From contig JANQGY010000015.1 in assembly GCA_028282845.1 (NCBI GenBank), forward strand, positions 1 to 64,000: 64,000 nucleotides of DNA. The letters run 5' to 3'. The DNA is from a bacterium (GTDB lineage Bacteria; Fidelibacterota; Marinisomatia; Marinisomatales; JAHJCW01). Each line of letters begins with the position of its first letter. The stretch's first letter is position 1. The position numbers and the translations under genes were made by a program. This document shows, in pieces, positions 34,441-43,934 of the stretch. The notes under the pieces are model-generated. The model did not search any database. It worked only from the letters and a program-made list of their open reading frames with translations, and was not told where the DNA came from.

Positions 34441-36000
34441 TTATTTTTTCAATTTCTTATAAGGAATATGCTCCTGACTAAAGTACTTAGTTTGGGCACG
34501 TTTCAATGCACCTGAAAGTAGAATTATTGATAACAAATTTGGTATTGTCATAAATCCGAGGGCGGCATCTCCAAAAGCCCAAATTGCCTCAAGTTCGGCA
34601 ATTGCACCAATAAATACAAATACCAAGAACATCCACTTATATGGTAGAATTGATTTTTCACCGAATAAATATTCGATTGAGCGGTCGCCGTAAAAAGACC
34701 AACTTATTGCCGTTGATATGGCAAAAAGAATAACGGCAAGGGTAACGATCTTGTCACCGTATCCAAATAGCCAACTCAATCCTTCTTTAAAGGCAAATGA
34801 AGTAAGCAGACTACTATTAAACAATTCGCCGGCAAAGGTTGGATCAATCCGTGTTACATAAAATTCAGTATGATGCCAGGCGCCGGTTGTTAGAATTACC
34901 AAACCGGTCAAAGTACAAATGGTAATTGTGTCAATGAATGGTCCGAGCATTGCAACAGCACCTTCCCGCACCGGATATTTTGTTTTGGCAGTTGAATGTG
35001 CAATTGCCGCTGAGCCCTGTCCGGCTTCGTTGGAGTATAGTCCGCGTTTAACACCCCACAGCATGGTGTTCATTATTATTAGAAATGTACCGCCGCCAAC
35101 TCCGGCGATCTCAGCCGGCGGATTGAATGCCATTTGAAATATTAGTCCGAAACTCTCGCCAACATTACCGGCGTTTGAGACCAAAATTAATCCGGTTGCA
35201 GATACATAAATTACCGCCATAAATGGCGATAGGAATCCGGTTACGTTTCCGATTCGCTTAATTCCGCCAATGATCACAGCCCCGACAATAGTAGCCATCA
35301 ATAAACCGTTAATGATCTGCTGCCAAGACAGATTAAATCCCTGCCACAGGGCGAATTTCGCTGTTATCCAATGTTCTGTACCGACGACTTGGGAAACCTC
35401 GGAATAAATTTGATCCGAAACGGTAAATGATTGGATGGCATTGCCCGTTGCAAATGAACAAATTACTGCAAAGACCGCAAAAGTGACAGCTAACCATCGG
35501 TAACTATGACCAAGCCCATGCTCGATGGTGTACATCGGCCCGCCGGCAGTGAAACCACTGTCATCAATCTCACGATAGCGCAATGATAATGTACTTTCGG
35601 CATATTTCAGAGTTGTTCCAAAGAAAGCCGTGATCCACATCCAAAAAAGCGCGCCGGGACCACCATAATATAATGCCGTAGCAACGCCGGCAATATTACC
35701 AATTCCGACCGTAGCTGATAAGGCAGTGGCAAGTGCCTTGAAATGATTGAGGTCACCTTCATCTTCCGGATTATCATAAATTCCCCGTGTAACTTTAACG
35801 CCATGCCAAAAATATCGCAATTGCGGGAAGCCAAGTTTAATAGTAATAAAAATTCCGGTACCAACAAGCATAATAACCATCAATGGAACGGCTCTTTTTC
35901 CCGGGAATGACCACACAGCTTCAAATAAATCTGTGCCGTAGGAGTATAATAAAAATCCGATTAAACTAAATCCAATAATTCCGGCTGTGGATCTTTTCAT
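34441..36000 (-). CDS. Sodium:alanine symporter family (AGCS) transporter
   Basis: A 519-residue multi-span membrane protein with AGCS signatures: FKALATALSATVGIGNIAGVA in the first half and WGVKRGLYSNEAGQGSAAIA in the second, plus FTAGGPMYTIEHGLG. It imports alanine or glycine with Na+. Length is normal. The restriction-modification gene follows 2 bases after its stop, so this gene's promoter may drive the defence genes. Diverges from the barrel-protein gene at 36187. Confidence 0.93.
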   Translation of the reverse strand: MKRSTAGIIGFSLIGFLLYSYGTDLFEAVWSFPGKRAVPLMVIMLVGTGIFITIKLGFPQLRYFWHGVKVTRGIYDNPEDEGDLNHFKALATALSATVGIGNIAGVATALYYGGPGALFWMWITAFFGTTLKYAESTLSLRYREIDDSGFTAGGPMYTIEHGLGHSYRWLAVTFAVFAVICSFATGNAIQSFTVSDQIYSEVSQVVGTEHWITAKFALWQGFNLSWQQIINGLLMATIVGAVIIGGIKRIGNVTGFLSPFMAVIYVSATGLILVSNAGNVGESFGLIFQMAFNPPAEIAGVGGGTFLIIMNTMLWGVKRGLYSNEAGQGSAAIAHSTAKTKYPVREGAVAMLGPFIDTITICTLTGLVILTTGAWHHTEFYVTRIDPTFAGELFNSSLLTSFAFKEGLSWLFGYGDKIVTLAVILFAISTAISWSFYGDRSIEYLFGEKSILPYKWMFLVFVFIGAIAELEAIWAFGDAALGFMTIPNLLSIILLSGALKRAQTKYFSQEHIPYKKLKK

Positions 36001-36135
36001 ATTGTATCCTTGATTTTTGTAAAAAATATAAGGCGTATTTTACAATATAATAATATCAATCAAAAATATGAAAATGGCGTATCCGATATATTCCATTTTA
36101 TGAGACCTTTTTATCATATTTTATTGTATATTAAT

Positions 36136-36151
36136 AACTCAACGGTGAGTT
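36136..36151. promoter_or_regulatory. Small hairpin in the divergent intergenic region
   Basis: AACTCA-ACGG-TGAGTT, a perfect 6-bp stem with a tetraloop, 36 bases before the ATG of the barrel-protein gene. It could be an operator or a 5' UTR hairpin. The rest of the 186-base gap is AT-rich, and GGGGGA provides the Shine-Dalgarno at 36177-36182. Confidence 0.3.
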
Positions 36152-36186
36152 GATTTATTAGTAGAATAATATGTTTGGGGGATTAA

Positions 36187-37272
36187 ATGAAGATATTTAA
36201 AAAAATCTCGATTGTTGCAATATTTTTATTTAGTACAGCAACAAATGCCCAGGTAATTCTTACCCAATTAGGACATCACCCGTTTTCCCAACCTCAATTA
36301 ACAAGTATTTCTGACCTGAGAAATATGATTGAAGCGAATAAAAATGATATTAAAGAAGGTCTTGTTTTGGCAGGTTTGCCTGAAATATACGAACCATTAA
36401 TGGAGCAATTACCGATTGCTGAAATCAAAAAAGTTTATTATGAAGATGGAACCGAATTTGATTGGATGTTTCATAGAAAAAAAGGGATGGGGCAAGTTCT
36501 AATAGCAAAAGATGTAACTTGGATCAATAAGGAATCTATTGAAGCATATCAATTTTATATTGACGCCGGTGAAAAACGCTATACATTTGCGGTTCCCTTA
36601 ATTTGCAGTAATCTTTCCTTGCGAGGCGTAACAAAAGCACCAATCGCGATCATACCGCCGGTTTCGGAAATAAAGAAAGAAATTGTCGCAGTTGAACAAG
36701 AAATGATTGAAGTTGAAGAAGTCGTTGTACCCGAGCCTGCTACGCAACCTATTCCGGTGTTTGCTGAACCGGAAATGAAAATCGAAACTCAACAAATCAA
36801 TCCTGCCTTGGCAGCAACGAAAGCAACTACAGAATCAAAGCTCAAACTTTTAGCTGATCTCGGCTACCTGCACCAATTTGATCCGGCTTATCATTTATTA
36901 GCCCGGATTGGTGCCGAAATACCATTGAACGATAAATTCTCGCTGCTCGGTTTAATTGGCGCCGCTCCGTTAATCAAGGAATCGGAAGGCAAGGATGCCT
37001 ACGTTATGGATTTTCTCGTTGAATATAAATTTGCTGAAACATTTTTTGATGTAGGAGTTGGAGGATGGAAAACTGACGGTGATGAAAATAAGAAATCCGA
37101 AAATTCTCAGCTTGATATTATCTTGGTTTTGGGAACTAAAATTTTCGGTGAAACCGATGGTTTTAATGTGTCCCTTTTTGTGGAAGCGCGTAACGGAATT
37201 GATGAAATTGACAGTTATTCAACCATGAGTTCTTTTGGCAGATGGGGCGGAGGATTGAGATTTAGATTCTAA
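36187..37272 (+). CDS. Outer-membrane beta-barrel-like protein
   Basis: 361 residues with a signal peptide (KKISIVAIFLFSTATNAQ). A soluble amino-terminal module (about 20-150) precedes an acidic, Pro/Glu/Val-rich linker (155-205, EQEMIEVEEVVVPEPA). Then come alternating beta strands ending in FGRWGGGLRFRF, where the terminal Phe is typical of outer-membrane barrels (about 8 strands). I do not recognise a named family. It stands alone, with a strong Shine-Dalgarno upstream and a terminator downstream. Confidence 0.65.
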   Translation: MKIFKKISIVAIFLFSTATNAQVILTQLGHHPFSQPQLTSISDLRNMIEANKNDIKEGLVLAGLPEIYEPLMEQLPIAEIKKVYYEDGTEFDWMFHRKKGMGQVLIAKDVTWINKESIEAYQFYIDAGEKRYTFAVPLICSNLSLRGVTKAPIAIIPPVSEIKKEIVAVEQEMIEVEEVVVPEPATQPIPVFAEPEMKIETQQINPALAATKATTESKLKLLADLGYLHQFDPAYHLLARIGAEIPLNDKFSLLGLIGAAPLIKESEGKDAYVMDFLVEYKFAETFFDVGVGGWKTDGDENKKSENSQLDIILVLGTKIFGETDGFNVSLFVEARNGIDEIDSYSTMSSFGRWGGGLRFRF

Positions 37273-37293
37273 ATTCTACCTATTTCAAATTTA

Positions 37294-37323
37294 ATTAAGG
37301 GCGTATCAATTGCGCCCTTTTTA
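37294..37323 (+). terminator. Rho-independent terminator
   Basis: AAGGGCG / CGCCCTT stem with a TATCAATTG loop followed by TTT, directly after the barrel-protein gene. Confidence 0.8.
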
Positions 37324-37420
37324 ATTATTAGTGATCACAGTTTAATCCTTAATATTGTTCTTAATATTAGGATATGTATTAAATATATTGTTTAAATTTT
37401 TTGAAGAGCTATAAATATCA

Positions 37421-38317
37421 ATGAGTAATTTTATAATACTGCTAATATTCATCATTCTTGTTACGGTTTTCATTTGGATCAATGAAAACCGCTTAAGATG
37501 GCGAAAATGGAAAAAACCAACCGGAGAATTCCCTACTAAATGGCGTAAGATTTTGGTAAGTAAAGTATCCTATTATAATAATCTTTCAGCGATCGAGCGC
37601 ACAGATTTTGAATATAAAATACAGGAGTTTCTGAATAATGTACGTTTGACCGGCATCAGTACAACGATCAATGATGCCGATCGTTTACTCGTTGCTGCAA
37701 GTGCCATCATACCGATTTTTGCCTTTCCGGAATGGCAGTATGTTAATCTGCGCGAAGTATTGATTTATCCTGAGCAATTTGATCATGATTTTCAGACTGA
37801 GGGTAGCAATCGAAACATCCTTGGAATGGTTGGCACCGGTTATATGAATGGCAAAATGATACTTTCCAAACGAGCATTGCGGCACGGTTTTGAGAATGAA
37901 TCAGATAAAAAGAATACTGCGATTCATGAATTTGTACATTTAGTTGATAAGGCTGATGGCAGTATTGATGGAATTCCATCGGCTTTGCTTGGTAGGCAAT
38001 ATACAATTCCATGGATTGACTTGATTCAAAAGAAGATAGAAGAGATTTATGAAGGCGAATCGGATATTAATCCCTATGGTGCAACAAATAAATCGGAATT
38101 CTTTGCAGTTGCCAGTGAATACTTTTTTGAACGACCAAAGCTGCTGAAATCAAAACATCCTAAATTATATGAATTGATGGAACGCATTTTTGCCCAACAA
38201 ATGACCGATAAAGTATCGAAGAAAAGACAAAAAGATATTGGCAGAAACGATCCCTGCCTTTGTGGCAGCGGAAAGAAATTCAAAAAATGTTGCGGTAAAG
38301 AACATTATCACAGATAA
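37421..38317 (+). CDS. M90 (MtfA-like) zinc peptidase with SEC-C tail
   Basis: 298 residues. One amino-terminal membrane anchor (5-20) is followed by the MtfA/DUF980 peptidase domain with HEFVH (H169, E170, H173) and the downstream NKSEFFAVASEYFFE helix that supplies the third ligand. The carboxy-terminal end carries a SEC-C zinc motif (IGRNDPCLCGSGKKFKKCCG). MtfA in E. coli is a cytosolic peptidase linked to the Mlc glucose repressor. Here the anchor and SEC-C suggest a membrane-associated quality-control role, which is an inference. Followed by the DoxX-like gene. Confidence 0.85.
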   Translation: MSNFIILLIFIILVTVFIWINENRLRWRKWKKPTGEFPTKWRKILVSKVSYYNNLSAIERTDFEYKIQEFLNNVRLTGISTTINDADRLLVAASAIIPIFAFPEWQYVNLREVLIYPEQFDHDFQTEGSNRNILGMVGTGYMNGKMILSKRALRHGFENESDKKNTAIHEFVHLVDKADGSIDGIPSALLGRQYTIPWIDLIQKKIEEIYEGESDINPYGATNKSEFFAVASEYFFERPKLLKSKHPKLYELMERIFAQQMTDKVSKKRQKDIGRNDPCLCGSGKKFKKCCGKEHYHR

Positions 38318-38339
38318 AGAAATATTATAGAGGTAAAAT

Positions 38340-38804
38340 ATGAAAGAGCAATTTGTACAGCTTGATGAGAAAGTAATCGCTTTTATGCGAAAATACGGTA
38401 TCACATTTCTTAGGATAAGTGTCGGAATTATATTTTTTTGGTTCGGAATTTTGAAGTTCTTCCCCGATATTAGTTCGGCACAGGGAATAGCAACCGAAAC
38501 AATTTCCAAATTAACTTATGGATTGCTGCCTGCCAATATATCACTTATTATACTGGCAGCTTGGGAAACAATTATAGGCATAGGTTTGATAATAGGAAAA
38601 TATTTACGTTTAATTCTATTTTTATTATTTGCCCAAATGCTTGGCACATTAACGCCGTTGTTAATCTTTCCAACAGAAACTTTTAGAGTGTTTCCGTTCG
38701 TTCCAACCTTGGAGGGACAATATATAATTAAGAACTTGATTTTAATCAGTGCCGGATTAGTTTTGGGATCAACTGTAGGCGAAGAATCTAAAATTAATCA
38801 ATGA
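38340..38804 (+). CDS. DoxX-like four-span membrane protein
   Basis: 154 residues with four hydrophobic segments and the DoxX/DUF417-like opening (LRISVGIIFFWFGILKFFP), a central AAWETIIGIGLIIG and the ending EGQYIIKNLILISAGLVLG. Members are quinone- or redox-associated membrane proteins of poorly defined role. GAGGTA precedes the ATG. It probably shares a transcript with the peptidase gene 23 bases upstream. Confidence 0.7.
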   Translation: MKEQFVQLDEKVIAFMRKYGITFLRISVGIIFFWFGILKFFPDISSAQGIATETISKLTYGLLPANISLIILAAWETIIGIGLIIGKYLRLILFLLFAQMLGTLTPLLIFPTETFRVFPFVPTLEGQYIIKNLILISAGLVLGSTVGEESKINQ

Positions 38805-38889
38805 CTCTACCTAAAATAGCGGACATTATTATTTATTAATTGCTAAATTTTACCGGTTTAATTCATTTTTAGTTAATCAATAATAAATT

Positions 38890-40803
38890 ATGAAAGATAA
38901 AAGTACATTCAAATCTTATGTTCCTGCTTCGGAAAGTCCTTTAGAGTTCACACTGAAAGCTGTAATAACCGGTATTATTTTCGGAATACTGTTCGGGGCT
39001 GCCAATGCCTATCTTGGTTTGCGAGCCGGTTTAACAATTTCCACGTCAATTCCGGTGGCAGTTATGACAGTTGCAGCGTTCCGGGCGCTTAAAGCGCTGA
39101 ATAGATCGGGAACAATTTTAGAAGCCAATATCTCGCAAACGGTTGGTTCGGCATCAAGTTCGCTTGCGAGCGGAGTGATCTTCACGTTGCCGGCATTATT
39201 CCTATGGGGATTTGATCCGACACTTGTTCAGATGACGCTGTTAGCGATGTTTGGCGGGATGCTTGGTATTTTGTTTATGATCCCGCTCAGAAGATTTCTG
39301 ATCGAAAAAGAACATGGAAAATTACCTTATCCAGAGGGTACTGCTTGCGCAGAAGTATTGATCGCAAGCGAAGTCGGGGGTAACCGTGCTAAAAATGTAT
39401 TTTATGGTTTAGGTGCGGGAGCGGTATTTAAGTTTCTTTTTAGTTGGCTGAAATTATTCCCAAGCGATATTCATTTTAAGATCCCGTTTCTGAAAAAGGG
39501 ACAATTAGCAGTGGATATGTCGGCTGCATTATTTGGTGTGGGTTACATTCTTGGTCCAAGAATAGCGGCAATTATGGTCGGAGGAAGTTTGCTGTCATGG
39601 GTCGTCATTATACCGGTCATCGCCTATTGGGGCGCCGGACAGACAGCGCCGTTATATCCTGAAACAGTCAAGCTAATTACTGATATGTCAGCAAGTGAGA
39701 TATGGACAAGATATGTACGCTATATTGGAGCCGGAGCGGTTGCCACCGGTGGCATAATTACATTGATCAAAAGTATTCCAACAATGCTGCAAAGCTTCAA
39801 GATTGGTGCCCAACAGTTTAAAGACCGACTAAATAAAACTGCTATTGCAATTCCGCGAACCGGACAGGACCTTCCGCTAAATTATGTATTATTCGGTGTA
39901 TTATTAATTGCCATTGGAATGGCTGTGGTGCCGTTTGTATTTGGACCGGTTGAAAGCGTTATCATGCGTTTTCTTGGAGCCTTATTGATCGTAATATTTG
40001 CCTTTTTCTTTGTTACCGTATCATCTAGAATTGTTGGACTTGTAGGCGTTACATCAAATCCAACATCAGGTATGACGATAGCAACATTATTAGGCACAAG
40101 TGCCATATTTTTGGCTTTAGGATGGACTGGCGACATCGGTAAAACCGCCGCTATCACGGTTGGTTGCGTGGTTGCAATTGCCGCTTCAATTGCCGGTGAT
40201 ACCTCGCAGGATCTGAAAACCGGATTTATCCTTGGTGCAACACCGAGAAAGCAACAAATCGGTGAATTGCTTGGTGCATTTACATCGGCTACCTTTGTTT
40301 GTATATCAGTAATTCTATTAGATAAAGCTTACGGATTCGGGACAGCAGAATTACCGGCACCGCAAGCTACTTTGATGAAATTGGTAATTGAAGGTGTGCT
40401 TGATAATGCGCTACCGTGGTTATTGGTTGGATTCGGTATTCTAATTGCCTTAGGGGCAGAATTGTTGAAAATTCCAAGTTTGCCATTTGCGGTTGGAGTA
40501 TATTTGCCGGTGGCAACAATGATGACAGTATTCTTAGGTGGATTGCTTAGATATTTTATGGAAAGAACAAGCAGGAATGATGAAGAAAAAGAAAGAAGAC
40601 GTGAAAATGGAATTTTATTTGGTTCAGGATTGGTTGGTGGTGAAGGTTTGCTCGGTGTAGCAATAGCCGGGGTTGCATTTTATTATGGCAGAGCACCCAA
40701 AGGCATTGGAGAGGAATGGGCTGGAGTTTTGGCGCCGTTGGCCGGGTTGGTTGCTTTTGGTATATTAGCATTTGTGTTTATTCGCAGGATTAATTCAAAA
40801 TAG
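38890..40803 (+). CDS. OPT-family oligopeptide/metal-chelate transporter
   Basis: A 637-residue protein with about 14-16 membrane spans, of the bacterial oligopeptide transporter (OPT) branch. Typical stretches are FGAANAYLGLRAGLTISTSI near the start, YPEGTACAEVLIASE, and IAASIAGDTSQDLKTGFILG. It probably imports peptides or siderophore-like chelates using the proton gradient. Length is usual for the family. Standalone, with the repeat cluster behind it. Confidence 0.92.
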   Translation: MKDKSTFKSYVPASESPLEFTLKAVITGIIFGILFGAANAYLGLRAGLTISTSIPVAVMTVAAFRALKALNRSGTILEANISQTVGSASSSLASGVIFTLPALFLWGFDPTLVQMTLLAMFGGMLGILFMIPLRRFLIEKEHGKLPYPEGTACAEVLIASEVGGNRAKNVFYGLGAGAVFKFLFSWLKLFPSDIHFKIPFLKKGQLAVDMSAALFGVGYILGPRIAAIMVGGSLLSWVVIIPVIAYWGAGQTAPLYPETVKLITDMSASEIWTRYVRYIGAGAVATGGIITLIKSIPTMLQSFKIGAQQFKDRLNKTAIAIPRTGQDLPLNYVLFGVLLIAIGMAVVPFVFGPVESVIMRFLGALLIVIFAFFFVTVSSRIVGLVGVTSNPTSGMTIATLLGTSAIFLALGWTGDIGKTAAITVGCVVAIAASIAGDTSQDLKTGFILGATPRKQQIGELLGAFTSATFVCISVILLDKAYGFGTAELPAPQATLMKLVIEGVLDNALPWLLVGFGILIALGAELLKIPSLPFAVGVYLPVATMMTVFLGGLLRYFMERTSRNDEEKERRRENGILFGSGLVGGEGLLGVAIAGVAFYYGRAPKGIGEEWAGVLAPLAGLVAFGILAFVFIRRINSK

Positions 40804-40838
40804 TTTTTTTTGTACTATTCAGATATTAAAACAAAATT

Positions 40839-40936
40839 GTTATTACGAGGAACAAAGTGACGAAGCAATTTTGTTTTTAAAGTTTAATGAGATTGCCATG
40901 TTCATCCCGCTTTGGTAGGACAAGTTGGCAATGACA
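40839..40936. repeat. Decayed TGTCATTGCGAGG-type repeat
   Basis: Begins TGTTATTACGAGGAAC and ends GGCAATGACAG. It is an imperfect version of the TIR element at 3119-3207, including the GAAGCAAT block. Mismatches in both arms suggest age. Confidence 0.6.
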
Positions 40937-40941
40937 GAATG

Positions 40942-40969
40942 GTAGAGACGTAACATGTTACGTCTCTAC
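40942..40969. repeat. Second copy of the 28-base palindrome
   Basis: Identical over all 28 bases to 3088-3115 and followed by CTACAGAAGATTAATAATTA. The matching flank at the first copy lies on the other side, so the two units are inverted relative to each other. Confidence 0.9.
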
Positions 40970-41021
40970 CTACAGAAGATTAATAATTATTAAGGTCATG
41001 CAAATGACAAGGCAGTATTTC

Positions 41022-41120
41022 TGTCATTTCGCACTTGCCTGTGCCGCTCAGCGGTGATGCGGAATCTATTATATTTAATATCTTAGATTACTCTCCCAAT
41101 AGACCGGAATTAGAATGACA
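41022..41120. repeat. Second copy of the TGTCATTTCGCAC repeat
   Basis: A 99-base unit bounded by TGTCATT/AATGACA that shares CGGTGATGCGGAATCTAT and the CGCACTTGCCTGTGCCGC block with 2673-2758. The right half has diverged. Confidence 0.7.
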
Positions 41121-41269
41121 TCACAATTTTTTCAATGGGATCATAAAAAGTATTTTAAACTTTGATCATAAGTTTAGAACTACAATAAATCTGTCTTGTT
41201 AGCTCAAAATTTGTTGTAATCAATCCTGATAAATCTGTACTTTAACTGATTAATAAAAACACATAATCC

Positions 41270-42085
41270 GTGTCAATAAAATCAAATAGATCAATTGTAA
41301 TCCTCCTTGGAATACCGGGAATTTTATTATTGACATGGCTTGGCGGAATTGCCTTCGGAATTTTCGTTCTATTAGTCATGATTCTTGCATTAGCAGAGTT
41401 TTATGCAATTACAAAATTAAAAGGCTATTATCCACAGCAATGGATCGGATTGATTGCAGTATTGTTGATCGCTTATTTGTTCTACTTTGCTCCAAAACTT
41501 GAATTATTTTATATTTTTGTGATCTGTTCTGTAATGGTTATGTTTACCCTTTTCTATGAAATGTTCAGGAACAAACCAAATCCAACGGAAAATTTTGGCA
41601 TAACGCTCGGCGGGATATTTTACCTGCCCTTATTACTGGGTACTTTAATTGGCATCAGAAATTTTGATACGGAACATACAACCAATTTTACATTTGCATT
41701 ATTTATAGGTGTATGGATCTGCGATTCGGCGGCATTCATCGCAGGAAAATATCTTGGTAAAAAGAAGATTTATCCGCGCATCAGCCCGAACAAAACCGTT
41801 GTTGGAAGCGTCGCAGGATTAGTTTTTGCATTCCTAACATATATAATTATGAATAGGATCGGATTTATCGGGTTTAATCTTGATACGGCACAAATAATTT
41901 TATTATCATTAATTACCGGAATCTTTGGACAAGCCGGAGATTTTGCAGAATCATTGTTTAAACGGGATGCAAAAATCAAGGATTCGGGTTCATTATTACT
42001 CGGACATGGAGGTGTTTTGGATCGCTTTGATTCACTTAGCATAGCCAGTCCTCTTGTTTTTATATTTCTAAATTATTATTACTAA
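41270..42085 (+). CDS. cdsA: Phosphatidate cytidylyltransferase
   Basis: A 271-residue membrane enzyme with ~7-8 spans and the complete family signature near the end (ESLFKRDAKIKDSG, then LLLGHGGVLDRFDS). It makes CDP-diacylglycerol, the substrate of PgsA encoded at 20.6 kb. The start is GTG 41270-41272; no strong Shine-Dalgarno is visible. It lies 12 bases before the MutL-like gene. Confidence 0.93.
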   Translation: MSIKSNRSIVILLGIPGILLLTWLGGIAFGIFVLLVMILALAEFYAITKLKGYYPQQWIGLIAVLLIAYLFYFAPKLELFYIFVICSVMVMFTLFYEMFRNKPNPTENFGITLGGIFYLPLLLGTLIGIRNFDTEHTTNFTFALFIGVWICDSAAFIAGKYLGKKKIYPRISPNKTVVGSVAGLVFAFLTYIIMNRIGFIGFNLDTAQIILLSLITGIFGQAGDFAESLFKRDAKIKDSGSLLLGHGGVLDRFDSLSIASPLVFIFLNYYY

Positions 42086-42097
42086 ATAAGGTTAACC

Positions 42098-43915
42098 ATG
42101 GAACTGAAATCTATATTAGCTACGGATTGCGGAAGTACCACAACTAAGGCAATCTTGATCGAAAAAGAAGGTGATGAATACCGATTGAAATTTCGCGGCG
42201 AAGCGCCAACCACTGTTGAAGCACCCTTTGAAGATGTTACCAAAGGTGTGTTGAATGCGGTAATGGAAGTAGAGGAATTATCCGGTAGAAAATTGTTGGA
42301 TGGAGACAATATTATCACGCCTCAAAAAGGCGATGTCGGCGTTGATGTTTACGTATCAACAAGTTCAGCCGGTGGTGGTCTGCAAATGATGGTAGCAGGT
42401 GTTGTTAAAACGATGACCGGTGAAAGTGCCGAAAGAGCCGCCTTAGGAGCGGGTTCAATTGTCATGGATGTTATGGCTTCCAATGATGGGCGTATGCCCC
42501 ATGAAAAGATTTCTCGTATTCGTCAATTAAGACCCGATATGATATTATTATCCGGCGGAATTGACGGAGGTACAATTTCGCATGTAGTTGAATTATCCGA
42601 GATGATCGCAGCAGCTAATCCAAGACCAAGATTAGGTACAGGTTATAAATTACCGGTTATTTATGCCGGTAATAACAAGGCCCAAAAAAATATTGAACAA
42701 ACACTCAGCGAAAAAACAGATTTAACTATTGTTGAGAATATCCGACCGGTATTGGAAGTTGAAAATCTTGGTCCCTCGCGTGATAAGATCCATGATCTTT
42801 TTATGGAACACGTAATGGCTCAGGCTCCCGGATATAAAAAATTAATGAGTTGGACGGATGCTCCGATTATGCCAACGCCCGGTGCTGTCGGATCACTAAT
42901 TGAGATGATCGCCAGGGAAGACAATATTACAGTGGTGGGTGTTGATATCGGTGGAGCAACCACCGATATATTTTCAGTATTTCAAGGCATATTTAATCGT
43001 ACCGTAAGTGCCAATTTGGGTATGAGCTATTCGGTTTGCAATGTTCTTGCGGAGGCAGGAATGGATAATGTTCTGCGGTGGGTGCCAATCGAGATTGATC
43101 GAGCTGAATTGAATAATCGAATTGGCAATAAAATGATCCGACCAACAACGGTACCGCAATCGCTACAGGAATTAATCATTGAACAGGCAATTGCGCGCGA
43201 AGCACTGCGACTTTCATTTATTCAGCACAAGGAATTTGCTGTGGCGTTAAAGGGTGTCCAAACTGAAAGAACAATTTCCGATGCCTTTGAACAGTCCGGT
43301 TCAGGAGCATCACTTGTTGACATGATGGAATTAGATTTGCTTGTTGGATCGGGCGGCGTACTATCCCATGCTCCAAGAAGGGAACAGGCAGCACGGATGT
43401 TAATTGACGCCTTTATGCCAACCGGAATTACACAATTAGCGGTTGATTCAATATTCATGATGCCGCAACTTGGGGTTTTAGCAAATATTGATAAAAAAGA
43501 TTTAAAAGATAATGCTCGAAAAGCAGCGGTTGAGGTATTTAAGAATGATTGTCTAATTCGGTTAGGCACTTGTGTAGCGCCGGTTGGGAAGTCAAAACCC
43601 GGTAAGATTGTGTTAACCTCTGAGATTACTTTGCCGGATGGAAATATTGTTAAACACGAATTGAAGACCGGTGAACTAATCAAAATTGATGCTCCTTTTG
43701 AGCCGATGAATGCCAAGCTTATTCCGGGTAGAAACATAGATATTGGAGCAGGCAAAGGAGAGGTGATCAATACGAAAATTTACGGTGGACAAGTTGGCAT
43801 CATACTCGATGGAAGAGGAAGACCATTAGAATTGCCGGAAGATGAAGGAGATCGCATTGCGAAACTACAGGAGTGGTCCCAAGTAGTTAATGAGTATCCC
43901 GAATTTAAAAAATAG
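42098..43915 (+). CDS. MutL/GlmL-type ASKHA ATPase
   Basis: A 605-residue protein of the actin/Hsp70-like fold, related to GlmL (the accessory protein encoded with glutamate mutase). It has phosphate loop 1 DCGSTTTKA (10-18), VSTSSAGGGLQMMVAG, LLSGGIDGG, phosphate loop 2 VGVDIGGATTDIFSV and the adenosine loop GSGGVLSHAP. It is longer than GlmL by a beta-rich carboxy-terminal extension (about 490-605). No mutase subunits are nearby. Instead six genes for membrane and lipoyl-like proteins follow on the same strand, so it probably energises or controls that membrane assembly. Confidence 0.85.
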   Translation: MELKSILATDCGSTTTKAILIEKEGDEYRLKFRGEAPTTVEAPFEDVTKGVLNAVMEVEELSGRKLLDGDNIITPQKGDVGVDVYVSTSSAGGGLQMMVAGVVKTMTGESAERAALGAGSIVMDVMASNDGRMPHEKISRIRQLRPDMILLSGGIDGGTISHVVELSEMIAAANPRPRLGTGYKLPVIYAGNNKAQKNIEQTLSEKTDLTIVENIRPVLEVENLGPSRDKIHDLFMEHVMAQAPGYKKLMSWTDAPIMPTPGAVGSLIEMIAREDNITVVGVDIGGATTDIFSVFQGIFNRTVSANLGMSYSVCNVLAEAGMDNVLRWVPIEIDRAELNNRIGNKMIRPTTVPQSLQELIIEQAIAREALRLSFIQHKEFAVALKGVQTERTISDAFEQSGSGASLVDMMELDLLVGSGGVLSHAPRREQAARMLIDAFMPTGITQLAVDSIFMMPQLGVLANIDKKDLKDNARKAAVEVFKNDCLIRLGTCVAPVGKSKPGKIVLTSEITLPDGNIVKHELKTGELIKIDAPFEPMNAKLIPGRNIDIGAGKGEVINTKIYGGQVGIILDGRGRPLELPEDEGDRIAKLQEWSQVVNEYPEFKK

Positions 43916-43934
43916 ATTTGATTAAGGAATTGAT

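Larger units (their letters stand above)
40804..41269. other. Gene-free interval with second cluster of dispersed repeats
   Basis: 466 bases without a gene. It carries three repeat units also seen at 2.6-3.2 kb (listed separately), then ~150 AT-rich bases that probably hold the cdsA promoter. No reading frame here resembles a protein. Confidence 0.7.

Noticed and set aside
40795-40818. AATAGT/ACTATT hairpin after the OPT gene as a terminator
   Set aside because: Weak AT stem, with the T-run inside the loop rather than after the stem.
43222-43770. 182-codon minus-strand frame inside the MutL-like gene
   Set aside because: It mirrors the codons of a conserved gene and has Ser/Ile/Pro-rich shadow composition.
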